Shown here: in pieces, positions 15,808 to 24,305 of the stretch
Numbering within the stretch: position 1 is the first letter of the stretch
How the letters are laid out: every line of letters begins with the position of its first letter
Source: Halalkalibacillus halophilus DSM 18494
Lineage (GTDB): Bacteria > Bacillota > Bacilli > Bacillales > Alkalibacillaceae
DNA length: 64,000 nt
Assembly: GCF_000423105.1 (NCBI RefSeq)
Contig: NZ_AUHI01000008.1
Location: 88,667-152,666 of the forward strand
Direction of reading: 5' to 3'
Position numbers and translations under genes: made by a program
Notes under the pieces: generated by a model
Seen by the model: only the letters and a program-made list of their open reading frames with translations
Database searches by the model: none
Told to the model about the DNA's origin: nothing

Positions 15808-17262
15808 TTAAGCCCTCTCCAACAAACAAACCGACTCCACATGATAAGTCTGTGGAAACATATCCACTGGCTGGATTTCTTTCACTTTATACCCGTTCTT
15901 AACTAAGTATTTCATGTCTCTCGCCTGAGTTTCCGGGTTACAAGATACATACACCACGCGCTTCGGCTTCAATTTCACTACACTTGATAAAAAGGCTTCG
16001 TCACTTCCACTTCTGGGAGGATCCAATATGACGACATCCGCTTTTTCACCACGAGAAGCCATTTCCGTCATGAACTCGCCGGCGTCACCTTGGTAAAAGC
16101 GTGCGTTTTGGATGTCATTCCGTTTGGAGTTACGAATCGCATCTCCAACAGCATCTTTATTTTGTTCTACTCCAATGACGTTTCCTGCTTTTTCACTCGC
16201 TATTAATCCAATCGTTCCAATTCCACAATACGCATCAATGACGGTTTCTTGTCCGGTCAATTGAGCCATTTCAATCGCTTTGCCGTACAATTTCTCTGTT
16301 TGTGGTGGGTTGATTTGGTAGAAGGACTTGGAGGAGATCTCAAACGTCAGTCCACCAAGGGTATCGGTAATTGTCCCTTTGCCATAAAGAACCTTTTCTT
16401 GATTTCCAAGCACCACGCTCGTATCACGGTCATTGATGTTGAGTAACACCGTAGAGATTTGAGGGTGTTTCTCACGTAATAGTTTCACAAAGTTTTTCTG
16501 TCCTGTGAAAATTGGCGAGGCAGCAACAAGGACGACCATGACTTGTCCGCTTTCTTTGCCAACTTTAATCAAGACATGGCGTAAAAATCCTTTGCCGGTA
16601 TCCTCGTCATACGGCTGCATTTTATACTTTTTCATAATGCGTTTAATCGTTTGGGCGATGTCATCGGCTTGTGGGTCTTGAATAAGACATTTGTCAATAT
16701 CAATGATGCTATGAGAATTAGACGCATAAAGACCACCAATGATTTGACGGTCATTTGTCATAGCATATGTCATGTGACTTTTATTTCGATAATCATACGG
16801 ATGCTTCATCGTCATGATCGGATTCGGCTTACCAAAAGGTTTCATCAATTTATTAACGACATCTTGCTTAAAATCATTTTGAGCCTGGTTGCTCATATGC
16901 TGAAGCTGGCAACCTCCACACTCATAGTAATACGGACAAGGTGGCGTCACACGGGTTTCGTGAGCCTTAATGATACGTTTCACTTTTGGATTCGCAAAGC
17001 GCCCTTTGGCATTAACCAAAATCTCAGCTTTCTCTCCAGTTAATAGGTGCGGAACCTCAAGCTGTTTACCTTCCCATTCCACAATACCCTTTCCGTCACT
17101 GGTAAGTTCTTTACAAGTTACCATAGCAGTCACCTTATTCTCATTACGTTTTTGAGGCTTCGGTGGACGGGAATTGTTTTTCGGTGGTCCAGATTGCTTT
17201 TGGGCTTGTTTCTTATTATTCTTTTTCATTCGTTTATTTTCGCGTTGTCTACGATTTGTCAT
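15808..17262 (-). CDS. rlmCD: 23S rRNA (uracil-C5)-methyltransferase RlmCD
   Basis: A 484-residue RumA-family SAM enzyme. After a Lys-rich tail (residues 1-40) there is a TRAM domain (LTSDGKGIVEWEGKQLEVPH). The iron-sulfur cysteines are CPYYYECGGCQLQHM, the SAM site is DAYCGIGTIGL, the catalytic region is VILDPPRSG, and the nucleophile is in VYVSCNPETQARD. In B. subtilis the single orthologue methylates both U747 and U1939. The start ATG is set by an AGGT site 9 bases upstream. The promoter TTTACC (17322-17327), 17 bases, TATAAT (17299-17304) lies about 40 bases upstream. Confidence 0.93.
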   Translation of the reverse strand: MTNRRQRENKRMKKNNKKQAQKQSGPPKNNSRPPKPQKRNENKVTAMVTCKELTSDGKGIVEWEGKQLEVPHLLTGEKAEILVNAKGRFANPKVKRIIKAHETRVTPPCPYYYECGGCQLQHMSNQAQNDFKQDVVNKLMKPFGKPNPIMTMKHPYDYRNKSHMTYAMTNDRQIIGGLYASNSHSIIDIDKCLIQDPQADDIAQTIKRIMKKYKMQPYDEDTGKGFLRHVLIKVGKESGQVMVVLVAASPIFTGQKNFVKLLREKHPQISTVLLNINDRDTSVVLGNQEKVLYGKGTITDTLGGLTFEISSKSFYQINPPQTEKLYGKAIEMAQLTGQETVIDAYCGIGTIGLIASEKAGNVIGVEQNKDAVGDAIRNSKRNDIQNARFYQGDAGEFMTEMASRGEKADVVILDPPRSGSDEAFLSSVVKLKPKRVVYVSCNPETQARDMKYLVKNGYKVKEIQPVDMFPQTYHVESVCLLERA

Positions 17263-17298
17263 AAGCACGACCTAACTTCTTTGTAGTATTAATACTTC

Positions 17299-17327
17299 AT
17301 TATATATGACTGAAGGTAAACGGTAAA
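17299..17327 (-). promoter_or_regulatory. SigA promoter of rlmCD
   Basis: TTTACC (17322-17327) and a perfect TATAAT (17299-17304) on the minus strand, 17-base spacer. Confidence 0.75.
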
Positions 17328-17352
17328 ATATATTCGTCCTATGCAAGACAGC

Positions 17353-18258
17353 CTATGAATCCAATAAGCGATCACGATCGGCAGTGAAGCTTACAGTTAA
17401 CCAATGCTGGTGACCACGCTGACTTAATGTATCTTCTAATCGCCTGCGGAAACGGTCTTGTTGTTGAATCGAAAATGATGTTTCGCCATCAACTAATACA
17501 TCCATCTCAATAAACAATACCGCTCCGACTTTCGATACCCTTAACTGATAATCAATTGCCACTGAGTTATTTACAACACTTTCGATTGCTTGGCTCACAT
17601 CACTTTGGATTCCCTCATGCGGCGCCATATCGAGCACCTCTTTAAACGCATCCACCATTCCAAGTAACGGAACTTTCAAGAAATAAACAGATGCCATGAC
17701 AACCATCAGTGGATCTACGTACGGGATCAAACGATCAACCCCAACCGTCTGTAAGATTAGTGCAATGATAAATCCAGCAAAAACTGCAGCACTCAATATA
17801 GAATCCATTCGCCACTGATTCGCCTCCGCTTTCACAAAACCGGATTGCCCAGCCTTACTATTTAAATATCGAAAGTACCCAAAACAAGCAACCGTAGCGA
17901 AAAAAGCGTATGCTGTTGCAATTCCAATAGCCGTCTCACGTCCACCAGATATCAGCGCGTCAACAGCTGAAAACAATGCGCCTAAACAAAGCATAATAAT
18001 AGCCGCATACTTCACAATGATGACCAGCGGCTCGATCATTTGCTTTCCATATGGAAAACGGACCGGATCTTTTTTATTTATAAACCTCGCTGCAAGTAAA
18101 GACATGAGTGACAATCCGACACTGATGAATGAATACAGCCCATCAAATAACACCATTTGAGAAGAACTGATTAACCCCAATGCAACACCAGTTATAGAAA
18201 ATAAGACCGCTCCCCAAATAGAAATCATCAGTAGCCGATTCTCTGAAACCATAGACAA
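17353..18258 (-). CDS. CDF-family cation efflux protein
   Basis: A 301-residue membrane protein with about six hydrophobic segments in the first 200 residues and a soluble C-terminal domain of about 100 residues, the cation-diffusion-facilitator layout. The Asp residues expected in helices 2 and 5 are seen in LFDGLYSFISV and RMDSILSAAVF. The usual His partner in helix 5 is replaced, so the metal preference is unclear. It starts at TTG 18258, preceded by AGGGAG about 9 bases away; an ATG two codons later is an alternative. It lies 17 bp downstream of the ABC-F gene and may be read through from it. Confidence 0.82.
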   Translation of the reverse strand: MSMVSENRLLMISIWGAVLFSITGVALGLISSSQMVLFDGLYSFISVGLSLMSLLAARFINKKDPVRFPYGKQMIEPLVIIVKYAAIIMLCLGALFSAVDALISGGRETAIGIATAYAFFATVACFGYFRYLNSKAGQSGFVKAEANQWRMDSILSAAVFAGFIIALILQTVGVDRLIPYVDPLMVVMASVYFLKVPLLGMVDAFKEVLDMAPHEGIQSDVSQAIESVVNNSVAIDYQLRVSKVGAVLFIEMDVLVDGETSFSIQQQDRFRRRLEDTLSQRGHQHWLTVSFTADRDRLLDS

Positions 18259-18275
18259 TGTCGTTCACTCCCTAC

Positions 18276-19853
18276 TTATTTGTTCTCTAAATTCTTTTTC
18301 TCACGTAACAAATCTTGAAATAATTGGTCTAGCTCTTCCGTTGGTTCTATACTTAATTGACTAAGGACATTCGTTATTTCCATTTCCACCCTCAACAACT
18401 CCTCTTCATACCTTGAGTGCTGAGTTGTCGATACGGATTGACTTTCTATAAATTTTCTATAATCCTCATCAAAAATAGTGATATGGTCATTTTTAAAGGA
18501 AAATATTCTAGTAGCTGTATTTTCTAAGAATCTCCTGTCATGAGAGACATAAAGGATGGTTCCAGGGTAATCTTTGAATAAGGATTCTAATGATTCAACG
18601 GCATCAATATCTAAAAAATTTGTTGGTTCATCTAAAATGAGAACATTCGCATCACTTACTAACAGCTTACCTATTGCTACTTTAACACGCTCTCCTCCAC
18701 TCAACACATGAATTGGTTTAAAGACTTCACCACGAAAGAAACCTAGTCGAGCCAAAATAATTCTTATTAAAGATTCATCCTGAGAAGATGTTTTTCTAAC
18801 ATTAGTCAGTATGTCCTCCTCCTCATTTAATACTTCAAGCATTTGGCTAAAGTATCCGATTGATACAGAAGGTGATATTCTAATTTCTTCTGACTCGCTC
18901 ATTATCTTTTTTAAAAAGGTTGTCTTTCCAGCTCCGTTAGGTCCAATTATCGCAACTTTTTCACCTGCTTTAATGGAGAAATCGATTGGATTCCAAAGTT
19001 TCTTTCCTTCTATCACACCGGCTAGCTTTTCCCCTTTTATAATCGTCCGATTCTTTAGTTGATTTTCATTAATGAGCTCCATTTTAATGGGTGGATCCTC
19101 TTTCTTCTTTTCAACTTTTTCTAGTTGATCAAGTCGTGTTTGAATGGATGAAACACCACTATGGAGCTTCTTTTGCTTTTTTGCAAAGTATGGTTTTGCC
19201 CCGGTTATTCTTGCTTCAGAGGACGAAACACTCTTTGGCTTATAAGTAGCCCTTTCAGCCTTCCTTTCTTTTTGAATCATCGCATCTTCTAGTTGTTTAC
19301 GTTTTTGAACATATTTTTCATACCTTTTTTCATGATGCTTAATCTCCAACTCTTTTTGTTGTTGATAAGTTGAATAATCTCCCTTATAAATGTGAACCTG
19401 CCCATCTTCCATTTCCCATATTTGAGAACACACTTCATCCAAAAACTTTCGATCATGAGACACGACAATGCAGGCACCTCTGCACATTTTTAAACGTTCC
19501 TCAAGTCTCTCTACATTTTCTAGGTCAAGGTGGGTTGTCGGTTCATCTGCTACCAGAAGACCCGCTGACTGAGACATCGCGTCATCGATCGTAGCCAGAG
19601 ATATTTCACCACCACTCTTCTCTTCATTATAAGGCTTCAACTGAGGGATGTATGATACCTCAGTCCTTCTTTCCACAAACCCTGTAGTTGGTTCTTCAAA
19701 TCCAGCCAATACACGAAGGAGCGTTGTCTTACCCGCCCCATTCGCCCCAACAAGTCCAATTCTGTCCTTATCCTGTATAGTAATTTGATCTATATGGAAT
19801 AATGTCCGATCTCTGACTTCACAACGTACATCTTGTAAACGAATCAATGCCAT
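18276..19853 (-). CDS. ABC-F ATPase, Vga/VmlR-like ribosome protection type
   Basis: A 525-residue soluble protein with two ABC domains and no membrane segments. Walker A motifs are GLVGANGAGKTTLL and IGPNGAGKTTFL; signatures are SGGEISLATIDDA (divergent) and LSGGERVKVAIGK; Walker B/His switches are VADEPTTHLDL and LILDEPTNFLDI. A charged linker of about 90 residues joins the domains, the ribosome-contacting arm in antibiotic-resistance ABC-F factors. The acidic and Lys-rich C-terminal tail is short. The 5-prime leader forms an attenuator, as known for vmlR-type genes. Resistance to pleuromutilin, lincosamide or streptogramin A drugs is inferred. Confidence 0.85.
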   Translation of the reverse strand: MALIRLQDVRCEVRDRTLFHIDQITIQDKDRIGLVGANGAGKTTLLRVLAGFEEPTTGFVERRTEVSYIPQLKPYNEEKSGGEISLATIDDAMSQSAGLLVADEPTTHLDLENVERLEERLKMCRGACIVVSHDRKFLDEVCSQIWEMEDGQVHIYKGDYSTYQQQKELEIKHHEKRYEKYVQKRKQLEDAMIQKERKAERATYKPKSVSSSEARITGAKPYFAKKQKKLHSGVSSIQTRLDQLEKVEKKKEDPPIKMELINENQLKNRTIIKGEKLAGVIEGKKLWNPIDFSIKAGEKVAIIGPNGAGKTTFLKKIMSESEEIRISPSVSIGYFSQMLEVLNEEEDILTNVRKTSSQDESLIRIILARLGFFRGEVFKPIHVLSGGERVKVAIGKLLVSDANVLILDEPTNFLDIDAVESLESLFKDYPGTILYVSHDRRFLENTATRIFSFKNDHITIFDEDYRKFIESQSVSTTQHSRYEEELLRVEMEITNVLSQLSIEPTEELDQLFQDLLREKKNLENK

Positions 19854-20126
19854 ATCTATCTACTCCTTTAATATTTCGTAGCACTTTTACATAAAAAAGT
19901 GCCCCTATTCTTGAATTTACACGTTCAGAATAGGAGGCATAGATAGACCTATATATTAGTGAGCAAATTAAAGGCCTACTAACCCTATTCTGAACAAAGA
20001 TAAATTACCACCTCAAAAAGCCCTTCTTATAAGGGTGGATAATTATAGTCATTTGTTCTTTAAAATAGGATTAGTACTTCATTGGCCTAATGTTCACCTG
20101 CTTTCCATTAATTAACTGTAATTTTA
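19854..20126 (-). promoter_or_regulatory. Ribosome-mediated transcription attenuator leader
   Basis: Leader RNA upstream of the ABC-F gene with four pairing arms. Arm 0 (20052-20069, starts CCTATT, ends GAACAAA) pairs with arm 1 (19983-19998, TTTGTTCAGAATAGGG). Arm 1 can instead pair with arm 2 (19923-19934, CCTATTCTGAAC). Arm 2 pairs with arm 3 (19902-19915) to form a terminator followed by six U (19893-19898). A tiny ORF ends at 20071, one base before arm 0. A ribosome stalled there would cover arm 0, free arm 1 to seize arm 2, and prevent termination. A further hairpin (19881-19902) precedes the ribosome site. Confidence 0.8.
20071..20097 (-). CDS. Leader peptide of the ABC-F attenuator
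   Basis: A very short ORF in the leader RNA: GTG start, eight codons reading MNIRPMKY, then TAA. An alternative ATG within it gives only MKY, with AGGTGA 12 bases upstream. The stop codon sits directly before attenuator arm 0, the geometry needed for a drug-stalled ribosome to switch the RNA. Which of the two starts is used cannot be decided by eye. Confidence 0.45.
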   Translation of the reverse strand: MNIRPMKY

Positions 20127-20149
20127 TTTATTTATCTCCACAATGTCAA
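20121..20149 (-). promoter_or_regulatory. SigA promoter of the ABC-F gene
   Basis: A perfect TTGACA (20144-20149) and TAAAAT (20121-20126) with a 17-base spacer on the minus strand. It places transcription start about 260 bases before the coding region, so a long leader is transcribed. Confidence 0.85.
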
Positions 20150-20247
20150 CTGGTAAATAGATTCCAATCATTTTCAGTAGAATGCTAGTAATTACATACA
20201 ACACATTTATTATTTATAGGAAAAACTGGTGCCAATTCAGTGGTAAA

Positions 20248-21498
20248 TTACCCCTTACTAAAAAGATTAACATTTTCAATATCAGGAAGCTTTCTTAATA
20301 CTGAATTGCTTAACCATACCAAACTGAAGACCACCATTGAAATGCTACAAACCATAACAGGTAAAACTGGTGTAAATGTCTCCCCTATTGCTCCTCCAAC
20401 CAATGCACCGAGGGGAATACCTAACGAGGCCATGCTTGTTAAAACCGTAATAACTCTTCCAATGTATTCCGTCTCCACCTGTTGTTGAATAGAGGAGAAG
20501 ACAAGTATGTTAAGGATTCCGATAGAGATCGCTCCTAAACTGAATAAAATGAGGGAAGCTATAAAAGGTAAAGTGGCTGTCCCCATCCACATAACTCCGG
20601 AAGCTAAGTAAGCGATAATCATTAACTTTCCAAAATCTATATGCTTAATTTTGGGGGTGATGAGCGTGCCAATCATAATACCTATTGATAGTGATGCTAA
20701 ATAAAACCCGTACGCTGCTTCTAAACCGTCACCTTTTATAAGCGAGAAGGCAGGTAAATTAGTCGTCATGATTGCCATAGCTATATTGATAAATACGATC
20801 GAACCAATCATTTTAGGAATTAAAGATTCGCTTATATATGTAAATCCTGCTTTTAAGTCGTTTTTGTATCCTGTAATAGCTGTACGCATTGAAGAAGATT
20901 TTTCTCTTTCAATAGTTGGTTGCTTAAAGTTGAAGAAGATATAGAGAATCGATACTAATAATATACAACTAGCAGTAATCCCTATAGCTGGGACAGCCCC
21001 GATCAACGTCACTAAAATACCAGCCACAGCTATAAACACAATATCCATCGCTTCTCGAATGGTTTGTAAGTATGTATTTGCTTCCACAACATAACCTTTA
21101 CCAACAATTACGGGTAAAATAGTTGATTCAATAGGGTATGTATACTGGCTAAATAAACTTGCAATAAATAAGATTACAATGACATACCAGACATCGGTTC
21201 CGACAGTATAATGCAATAGCGGAATCGTAAATAATATCATCGCTTTAATCAAGTTACTATAAACTAAACCATTTTTATATTTAGCATAGTTAGCTAAAGG
21301 AGCAATTAAAAATGCCAGTGTACTTGCTAAAGAAATGGCAAATACCGCGAAACCAGAATACAACACACTCCCACTTAAGTTAAGAACAAGTAACATCCCA
21401 GCAATTAAGAAAATTCCACTTCCAATACTGTTAATAAGAACACCTGTCATCAAAATTAAAAAGTTCCTTTCAACTACAAATGGTTTCACCTTTATCAT
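20248..21498 (-). CDS. MFS transporter, 12 membrane segments
   Basis: A 416-residue major facilitator protein with about 12 hydrophobic segments and a charged central loop near residues 195-220 (KQPTIEREKSSS). The overall pattern, including SLIKGDGLEAAYGF, resembles the macrolide-efflux (Mef-like) branch. It probably exports a drug or toxic compound. Its start overlaps the stop of the ArsR-type regulator by four bases (ATGA), so regulator and transporter are translationally coupled. The ABC-F resistance-type gene lies just downstream, grouping two potential self-protection functions. Substrate unknown. Confidence 0.8.
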   Translation of the reverse strand: MIKVKPFVVERNFLILMTGVLINSIGSGIFLIAGMLLVLNLSGSVLYSGFAVFAISLASTLAFLIAPLANYAKYKNGLVYSNLIKAMILFTIPLLHYTVGTDVWYVIVILFIASLFSQYTYPIESTILPVIVGKGYVVEANTYLQTIREAMDIVFIAVAGILVTLIGAVPAIGITASCILLVSILYIFFNFKQPTIEREKSSSMRTAITGYKNDLKAGFTYISESLIPKMIGSIVFINIAMAIMTTNLPAFSLIKGDGLEAAYGFYLASLSIGIMIGTLITPKIKHIDFGKLMIIAYLASGVMWMGTATLPFIASLILFSLGAISIGILNILVFSSIQQQVETEYIGRVITVLTSMASLGIPLGALVGGAIGETFTPVLPVMVCSISMVVFSLVWLSNSVLRKLPDIENVNLFSKG

Positions 21499-21977
21499 TC
21501 ACCTTCCTCCTCTTTGTATTCCTTAATTTGATATTCGACAGTATATGGCGATTGTTCTTCTGAATCTTTTTCTTTAAAAGATAGGTGACCGTATTTAAAG
21601 AGGAGTTCATGTAGTTCTTCACTAAACTGTTCAAGAAGTTTTTGAGACAGATAGATGTTTACAGACCTTCCATCAACATAATCCTTTTTCTGATCTGGAT
21701 TCTCAAAGTTTATTGCTTTTGCTCTATAATACTTTTCAACAACACCCTTGTCCGTATTTACACTTTCAACCTCCAGTATGTCGTGCTTCATAAGCTGTTG
21801 AATATGATAGTAAATCGTACCAGGATTCTTCCCTAATAAATCAGCTGTTTGCTTCGGTGTCATTGCTTGCTCAAAAAGCAAGGCAATTATATTTGACCGA
21901 AGCGGATTTGAAATCACCTTTTGTTGCTCCCAATTGATCTCCATAGTCGTGGATCTAACTAAATCTTTTCTGTCCAT
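21495..21977 (-). CDS. ArsR-like winged-helix regulator
   Basis: A 160-residue protein with an N-terminal HTH_20/ArsR-type winged helix: NPLRSNIIALLFEQAMTPKQ, then ADLLGKNPGTIYYHIQQL as recognition helix. Its C-terminal half is charged and probably forms the dimer and sensing part; no metal-binding Cys cluster is seen, so it is not a metal sensor of the classic kind. It starts at ATG after GAAGGTGATC. The gene is first in a two-gene operon with the MFS transporter and has a palindrome right upstream, indicating autoregulation of an efflux cassette. Confidence 0.8.
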   Translation of the reverse strand: MDRKDLVRSTTMEINWEQQKVISNPLRSNIIALLFEQAMTPKQTADLLGKNPGTIYYHIQQLMKHDILEVESVNTDKGVVEKYYRAKAINFENPDQKKDYVDGRSVNIYLSQKLLEQFSEELHELLFKYGHLSFKEKDSEEQSPYTVEYQIKEYKEEEGE

Positions 21978-22001
21978 GCGATCACCTTCTTCATATAGAT
22001 T

Positions 22002-22031
22002 GATTTATATTTTTAAATCGATTTATAAATC
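22002..22031. promoter_or_regulatory. Palindromes upstream of the ArsR-MFS operon
   Basis: A perfect 12-bp palindrome GATTTATAAATC (22020-22031) next to a looser second copy, GATTTA...TAAATC (22002-22019). They lie 25-54 bases before the regulator start, between the likely promoter (TTGAAA, 17 bases, TAAATA further upstream) and the ribosome site. Two abutting copies suggest operators for the repressor. Confidence 0.65.
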
Positions 22032-22121
22032 CAAATCATTATTTATATATACTTTACATTTATTTCAATAAAAGTGCAACTAGTTTCAAGAAAATTAATT
22101 GATTTAAACTTTTTCCTCTTT

Positions 22122-22246
22122 CTATCAGACGTTAATTTTCTCTATCAGTCGTTAGACACTTTCTATCAGTCGTTAATTTCCTCTATCAGTCGTTAGACAC
22201 TTTCTATCAGTTGTTAAATTCCTCTATCAATCGTTAGACTTTCTAG
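22122..22246. repeat. Degenerate tandem array, alternating 20/21-bp period
   Basis: Six units with core CTATCAGTCGTTA begin at 22122, 22142, 22163, 22183, 22204 and 22224, so steps are 20, 21, 20, 21, 20. Odd units continue with an A/T-rich tail ending CT, even units with GACACTTT, giving a 41-bp dimeric repeat. It sits in the divergent gap between the ArsR-MFS operon and a lipoprotein gene, upstream of both. It has no ORF and no CRISPR-type spacers. Confidence 0.88.
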
Positions 22247-22323
22247 AAAGGTATTAAATACCAGATATTGAAACTTATGATACACTGAGGCTATCTTAGT
22301 TAAGTAGGATTAGGAGGATAAAA

Positions 22324-22797
22324 ATGAAGAAATTCATATTAACTCTGTTTATTATTGCTATAGGTTTTATGGTGTCCGGCTGTAATTTCTTCGAAGATCA
22401 AATTAACTCTGAAGAGCAAAGCCCGACATTTGAAGTGGATGGTCAAACCATGCACGGAGTAGAAGAAGAGTTCGGGATCGTTAAACAAAATGGTAAAGAA
22501 AATGAACCAGAGTTTATCGCTAGTGATCAAGGGAGACTTTATCGTGTTTATTTTTGGAGTGACAATGATTTAGTAGGAAAAACTTATAGTATGGAGGCTA
22601 CACATACAGAAAGCGGAACGACAAAAGAGTTATATGAATGGGGAATTGATCCTAATGATAATACATCCCTCCCCGGGGATACGCACAGTGGTGCTAAATT
22701 TGGATTCGATGAAGACGATGCTGGATTATGGCAAATTGATGTGAAGGTTGAAAATGAACTTTATACTAGCTTCATAATTGAAGTAGAGGAACCTTAA
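22324..22797 (+). CDS. Small lipoprotein, unknown function
   Basis: A 157-residue secreted lipoprotein. The signal sequence KKFILTLFIIAIGFMVSG is followed by the lipobox VSGC, with cleavage before Cys20. The mature part is acidic (NFFEDQINSEEQ) and its spacing of short strands suggests a small beta domain (YRVYFWSDNDLVGKTYSMEA, GLWQIDVKVENELY). I do not recognise the family. The start is supported by AGGAGG six bases upstream. It stands alone between a repeat array and a terminator, and probably sits on the outer face of the membrane. Confidence 0.8.
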   Translation: MKKFILTLFIIAIGFMVSGCNFFEDQINSEEQSPTFEVDGQTMHGVEEEFGIVKQNGKENEPEFIASDQGRLYRVYFWSDNDLVGKTYSMEATHTESGTTKELYEWGIDPNDNTSLPGDTHSGAKFGFDEDDAGLWQIDVKVENELYTSFIIEVEEP

Positions 22798-22820
22798 TGA
22801 AGACAATAAAATAAAAAAAG

Positions 22821-22851
22821 AAAGAGCACATTCGTTTGAAATGTGCTCTTT
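22821..22851. terminator. Terminator between convergent genes
   Basis: A 12-bp stem AAAGAGCACATT with its complement around a 7-base loop, A-run on the left and T-run on the right. It is able to act in both directions, for the lipoprotein and the acetyltransferase gene. Confidence 0.88.
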
Positions 22852-22871
22852 TTAGCTATATAGTAATGAAC

Positions 22872-23441
22872 TTACTTAATCGAATTTTTATAGTAAATAA
22901 GATTGTCCGTCCACTCACCGAACTCAAAGATGAATTTTTCTCTTGTACATTCATACTTCAATCCAACACTCTTAGCTAAATTGATAGAAGCTTCGTTATC
23001 TAAATTAATATGTGCTTCTAACCGATGGAATTTCAAATCATTAAATCCTATAGTCAGTCCTTTTCTTACAGCTTCCTTACCGTACCCCATTCCCCAATAC
23101 TGGTTATGAATAGAGTAGCCGAGTCTTCCCCATTGAAAGTCCTCTCTTTCTAATGTTGAAAAATCGACCATACCTAAATGTGTACCATCTTCTTTTCTAA
23201 ACACTCCAAATACATATGCGGTATCAGCATGGGCTAACTTCCGATGTTTATGAACCAAACCTTCAAACCAATCTTTCGTGCATTCGCTCATATCCATTTT
23301 CCCTTGATCGTGACGATGCTTGGATGGATATCGATTGGAGAATTCTTTATACCAATTTTCATAATCAGTGTTTTTCAGCGGCCTGATTACTAGTCTTTCC
23401 GTCTCAGTAACCAGTTCAAAATTTTCCTCTTTTACTGTCAA
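22872..23441 (-). CDS. GNAT N-acetyltransferase, RimJ/RimL type
   Basis: A 189-residue acetyltransferase. ETERLVIRPLKNTDYENWY is the RimJ/L-type opening, GRLGYSIHNQYWGMGYGKEA is the acetyl-CoA-binding loop (Q/R-x-x-G-x-G/A pattern), and HINLDNEASINLAKSVGLKY is the closing helix-strand. The substrate may be a ribosomal protein N-terminus or a small molecule; sequence alone does not say. It starts at TTG 23441, supported by an AAGGAGATG site; no ATG fits. It is monocistronic, with the terminator shared with the convergent lipoprotein gene. Confidence 0.82.
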   Translation of the reverse strand: MTVKEENFELVTETERLVIRPLKNTDYENWYKEFSNRYPSKHRHDQGKMDMSECTKDWFEGLVHKHRKLAHADTAYVFGVFRKEDGTHLGMVDFSTLEREDFQWGRLGYSIHNQYWGMGYGKEAVRKGLTIGFNDLKFHRLEAHINLDNEASINLAKSVGLKYECTREKFIFEFGEWTDNLIYYKNSIK

Positions 23442-23644
23442 TATAACATCTCCTTAGGCTTTTTTCGTTCCTGCTAACAACATATAAGTTATGAATCTCT
23501 TTTATTGTTTTTGCCATAAGCCATCACACCCTTCATTTAGTAATGAAACATTTATGTACTTAAATTCTTTAGTTGATTTAATTTCCATATATTATATCAT
23601 AGAAATATGGAAAAAATAGTTTAAATAATGTGTGGTGGTAGCCA

Positions 23645-23896
23645 ATGAAATGGAAACTTAGAATACCGATGATCCTGTTTATATTTGGCTTCGTTTCAGG
23701 AATCTATCAATATTACTCAAGCATATTCATCACTGAAAATTATCTACTAAACAGTATTCAGTTCTTAACTTCAGTAGGAATTCCTATATACATACTTGAG
23801 AAAACGAAAATTAACGAAAAGAAAGTAAGCGTCGCGATTGGGTTGACACTGATCCTTGCAGGAGTAATATTTGATTATGTAATGGTAAAGAGTTAA
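23645..23896 (+). CDS. Small membrane protein, 83 residues
   Basis: Three hydrophobic stretches are visible (IPMILFIFGFVSGIY; a central LTSVGIPIYIL; and VAIGLTLILAGVIFDYVMV), so it is probably an integral membrane protein with two or three helices. It is preceded by GTGGTGG rather than a strong ribosome site and followed 32 bp later by the GRAM-like gene in the same direction. I do not recognise a family. Confidence 0.55.
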   Translation: MKWKLRIPMILFIFGFVSGIYQYYSSIFITENYLLNSIQFLTSVGIPIYILEKTKINEKKVSVAIGLTLILAGVIFDYVMVKS

Positions 23897-23928
23897 TTTA
23901 GCTTTGATTTTTAAAAAGGAGTGGTCTA

Positions 23929-24228
23929 ATGTCAGAAACCTATGTATATGGAGGCGTGGCTAATCTTTTCAAAGGGATTGAAGCTGTTGGTGGAGATTTA
24001 TATTTAACGAACCATGCTCTCATACATCGCCCACATAAAATGAATATCCAATCTGGTGAGACTAAGATTGATTTGAGCAATATTACTGAAGTTACCACCA
24101 GAAACACATTTTTTATTGTTCCAAACGGCCTTCATGTAAAAACAACAGATGGAAAATCATACAAACTAGTAGTTAAAGACCGTGATAGTTGGATGGATAA
24201 AATTAATTCACTTAGAAAAACTCAATAA
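23929..24228 (+). CDS. GRAM/PH-like small protein
   Basis: A 99-residue soluble protein. The order GGVANLFKGIEAVGGDLYLT, HALIHRPHKMNI, DLSNITEVTTRNTFF, GLHVKTTDGKSYKLVVKDRD and a final helix (WMDKINSLRK) is the beta-sandwich plus C-terminal helix of bacterial GRAM/PH-like domains. Such domains may bind lipids or proteins at the membrane; no partner is evident besides the small membrane protein upstream. The start follows AAAAAGGAG. It ends before a clear terminator. Confidence 0.7.
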   Translation: MSETYVYGGVANLFKGIEAVGGDLYLTNHALIHRPHKMNIQSGETKIDLSNITEVTTRNTFFIVPNGLHVKTTDGKSYKLVVKDRDSWMDKINSLRKTQ

Positions 24229-24253
24229 ACATATAAATGCAAAGCATAAAAAT

Positions 24254-24287
24254 AGAGCATCAAGTCGCCCACACAACTTGATGCTCT
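24254..24287. terminator. Bidirectional terminator
   Basis: A 12-bp perfect stem AGAGCATCAAGT with its complement and a 10-base loop, flanked by A-rich and T-rich runs, between the convergent GRAM-like and GMC oxidoreductase genes. Confidence 0.88.
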
Positions 24288-24305
24288 TTCTATTCATCTT
24301 AAAAT

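Noticed and set aside
22122..22246. CRISPR-like appearance of the 13-bp repeated core
   Set aside because: Unit length is only 20-21 bases with no unique spacers, no leader and no cas genes in the window; it is a direct tandem array.
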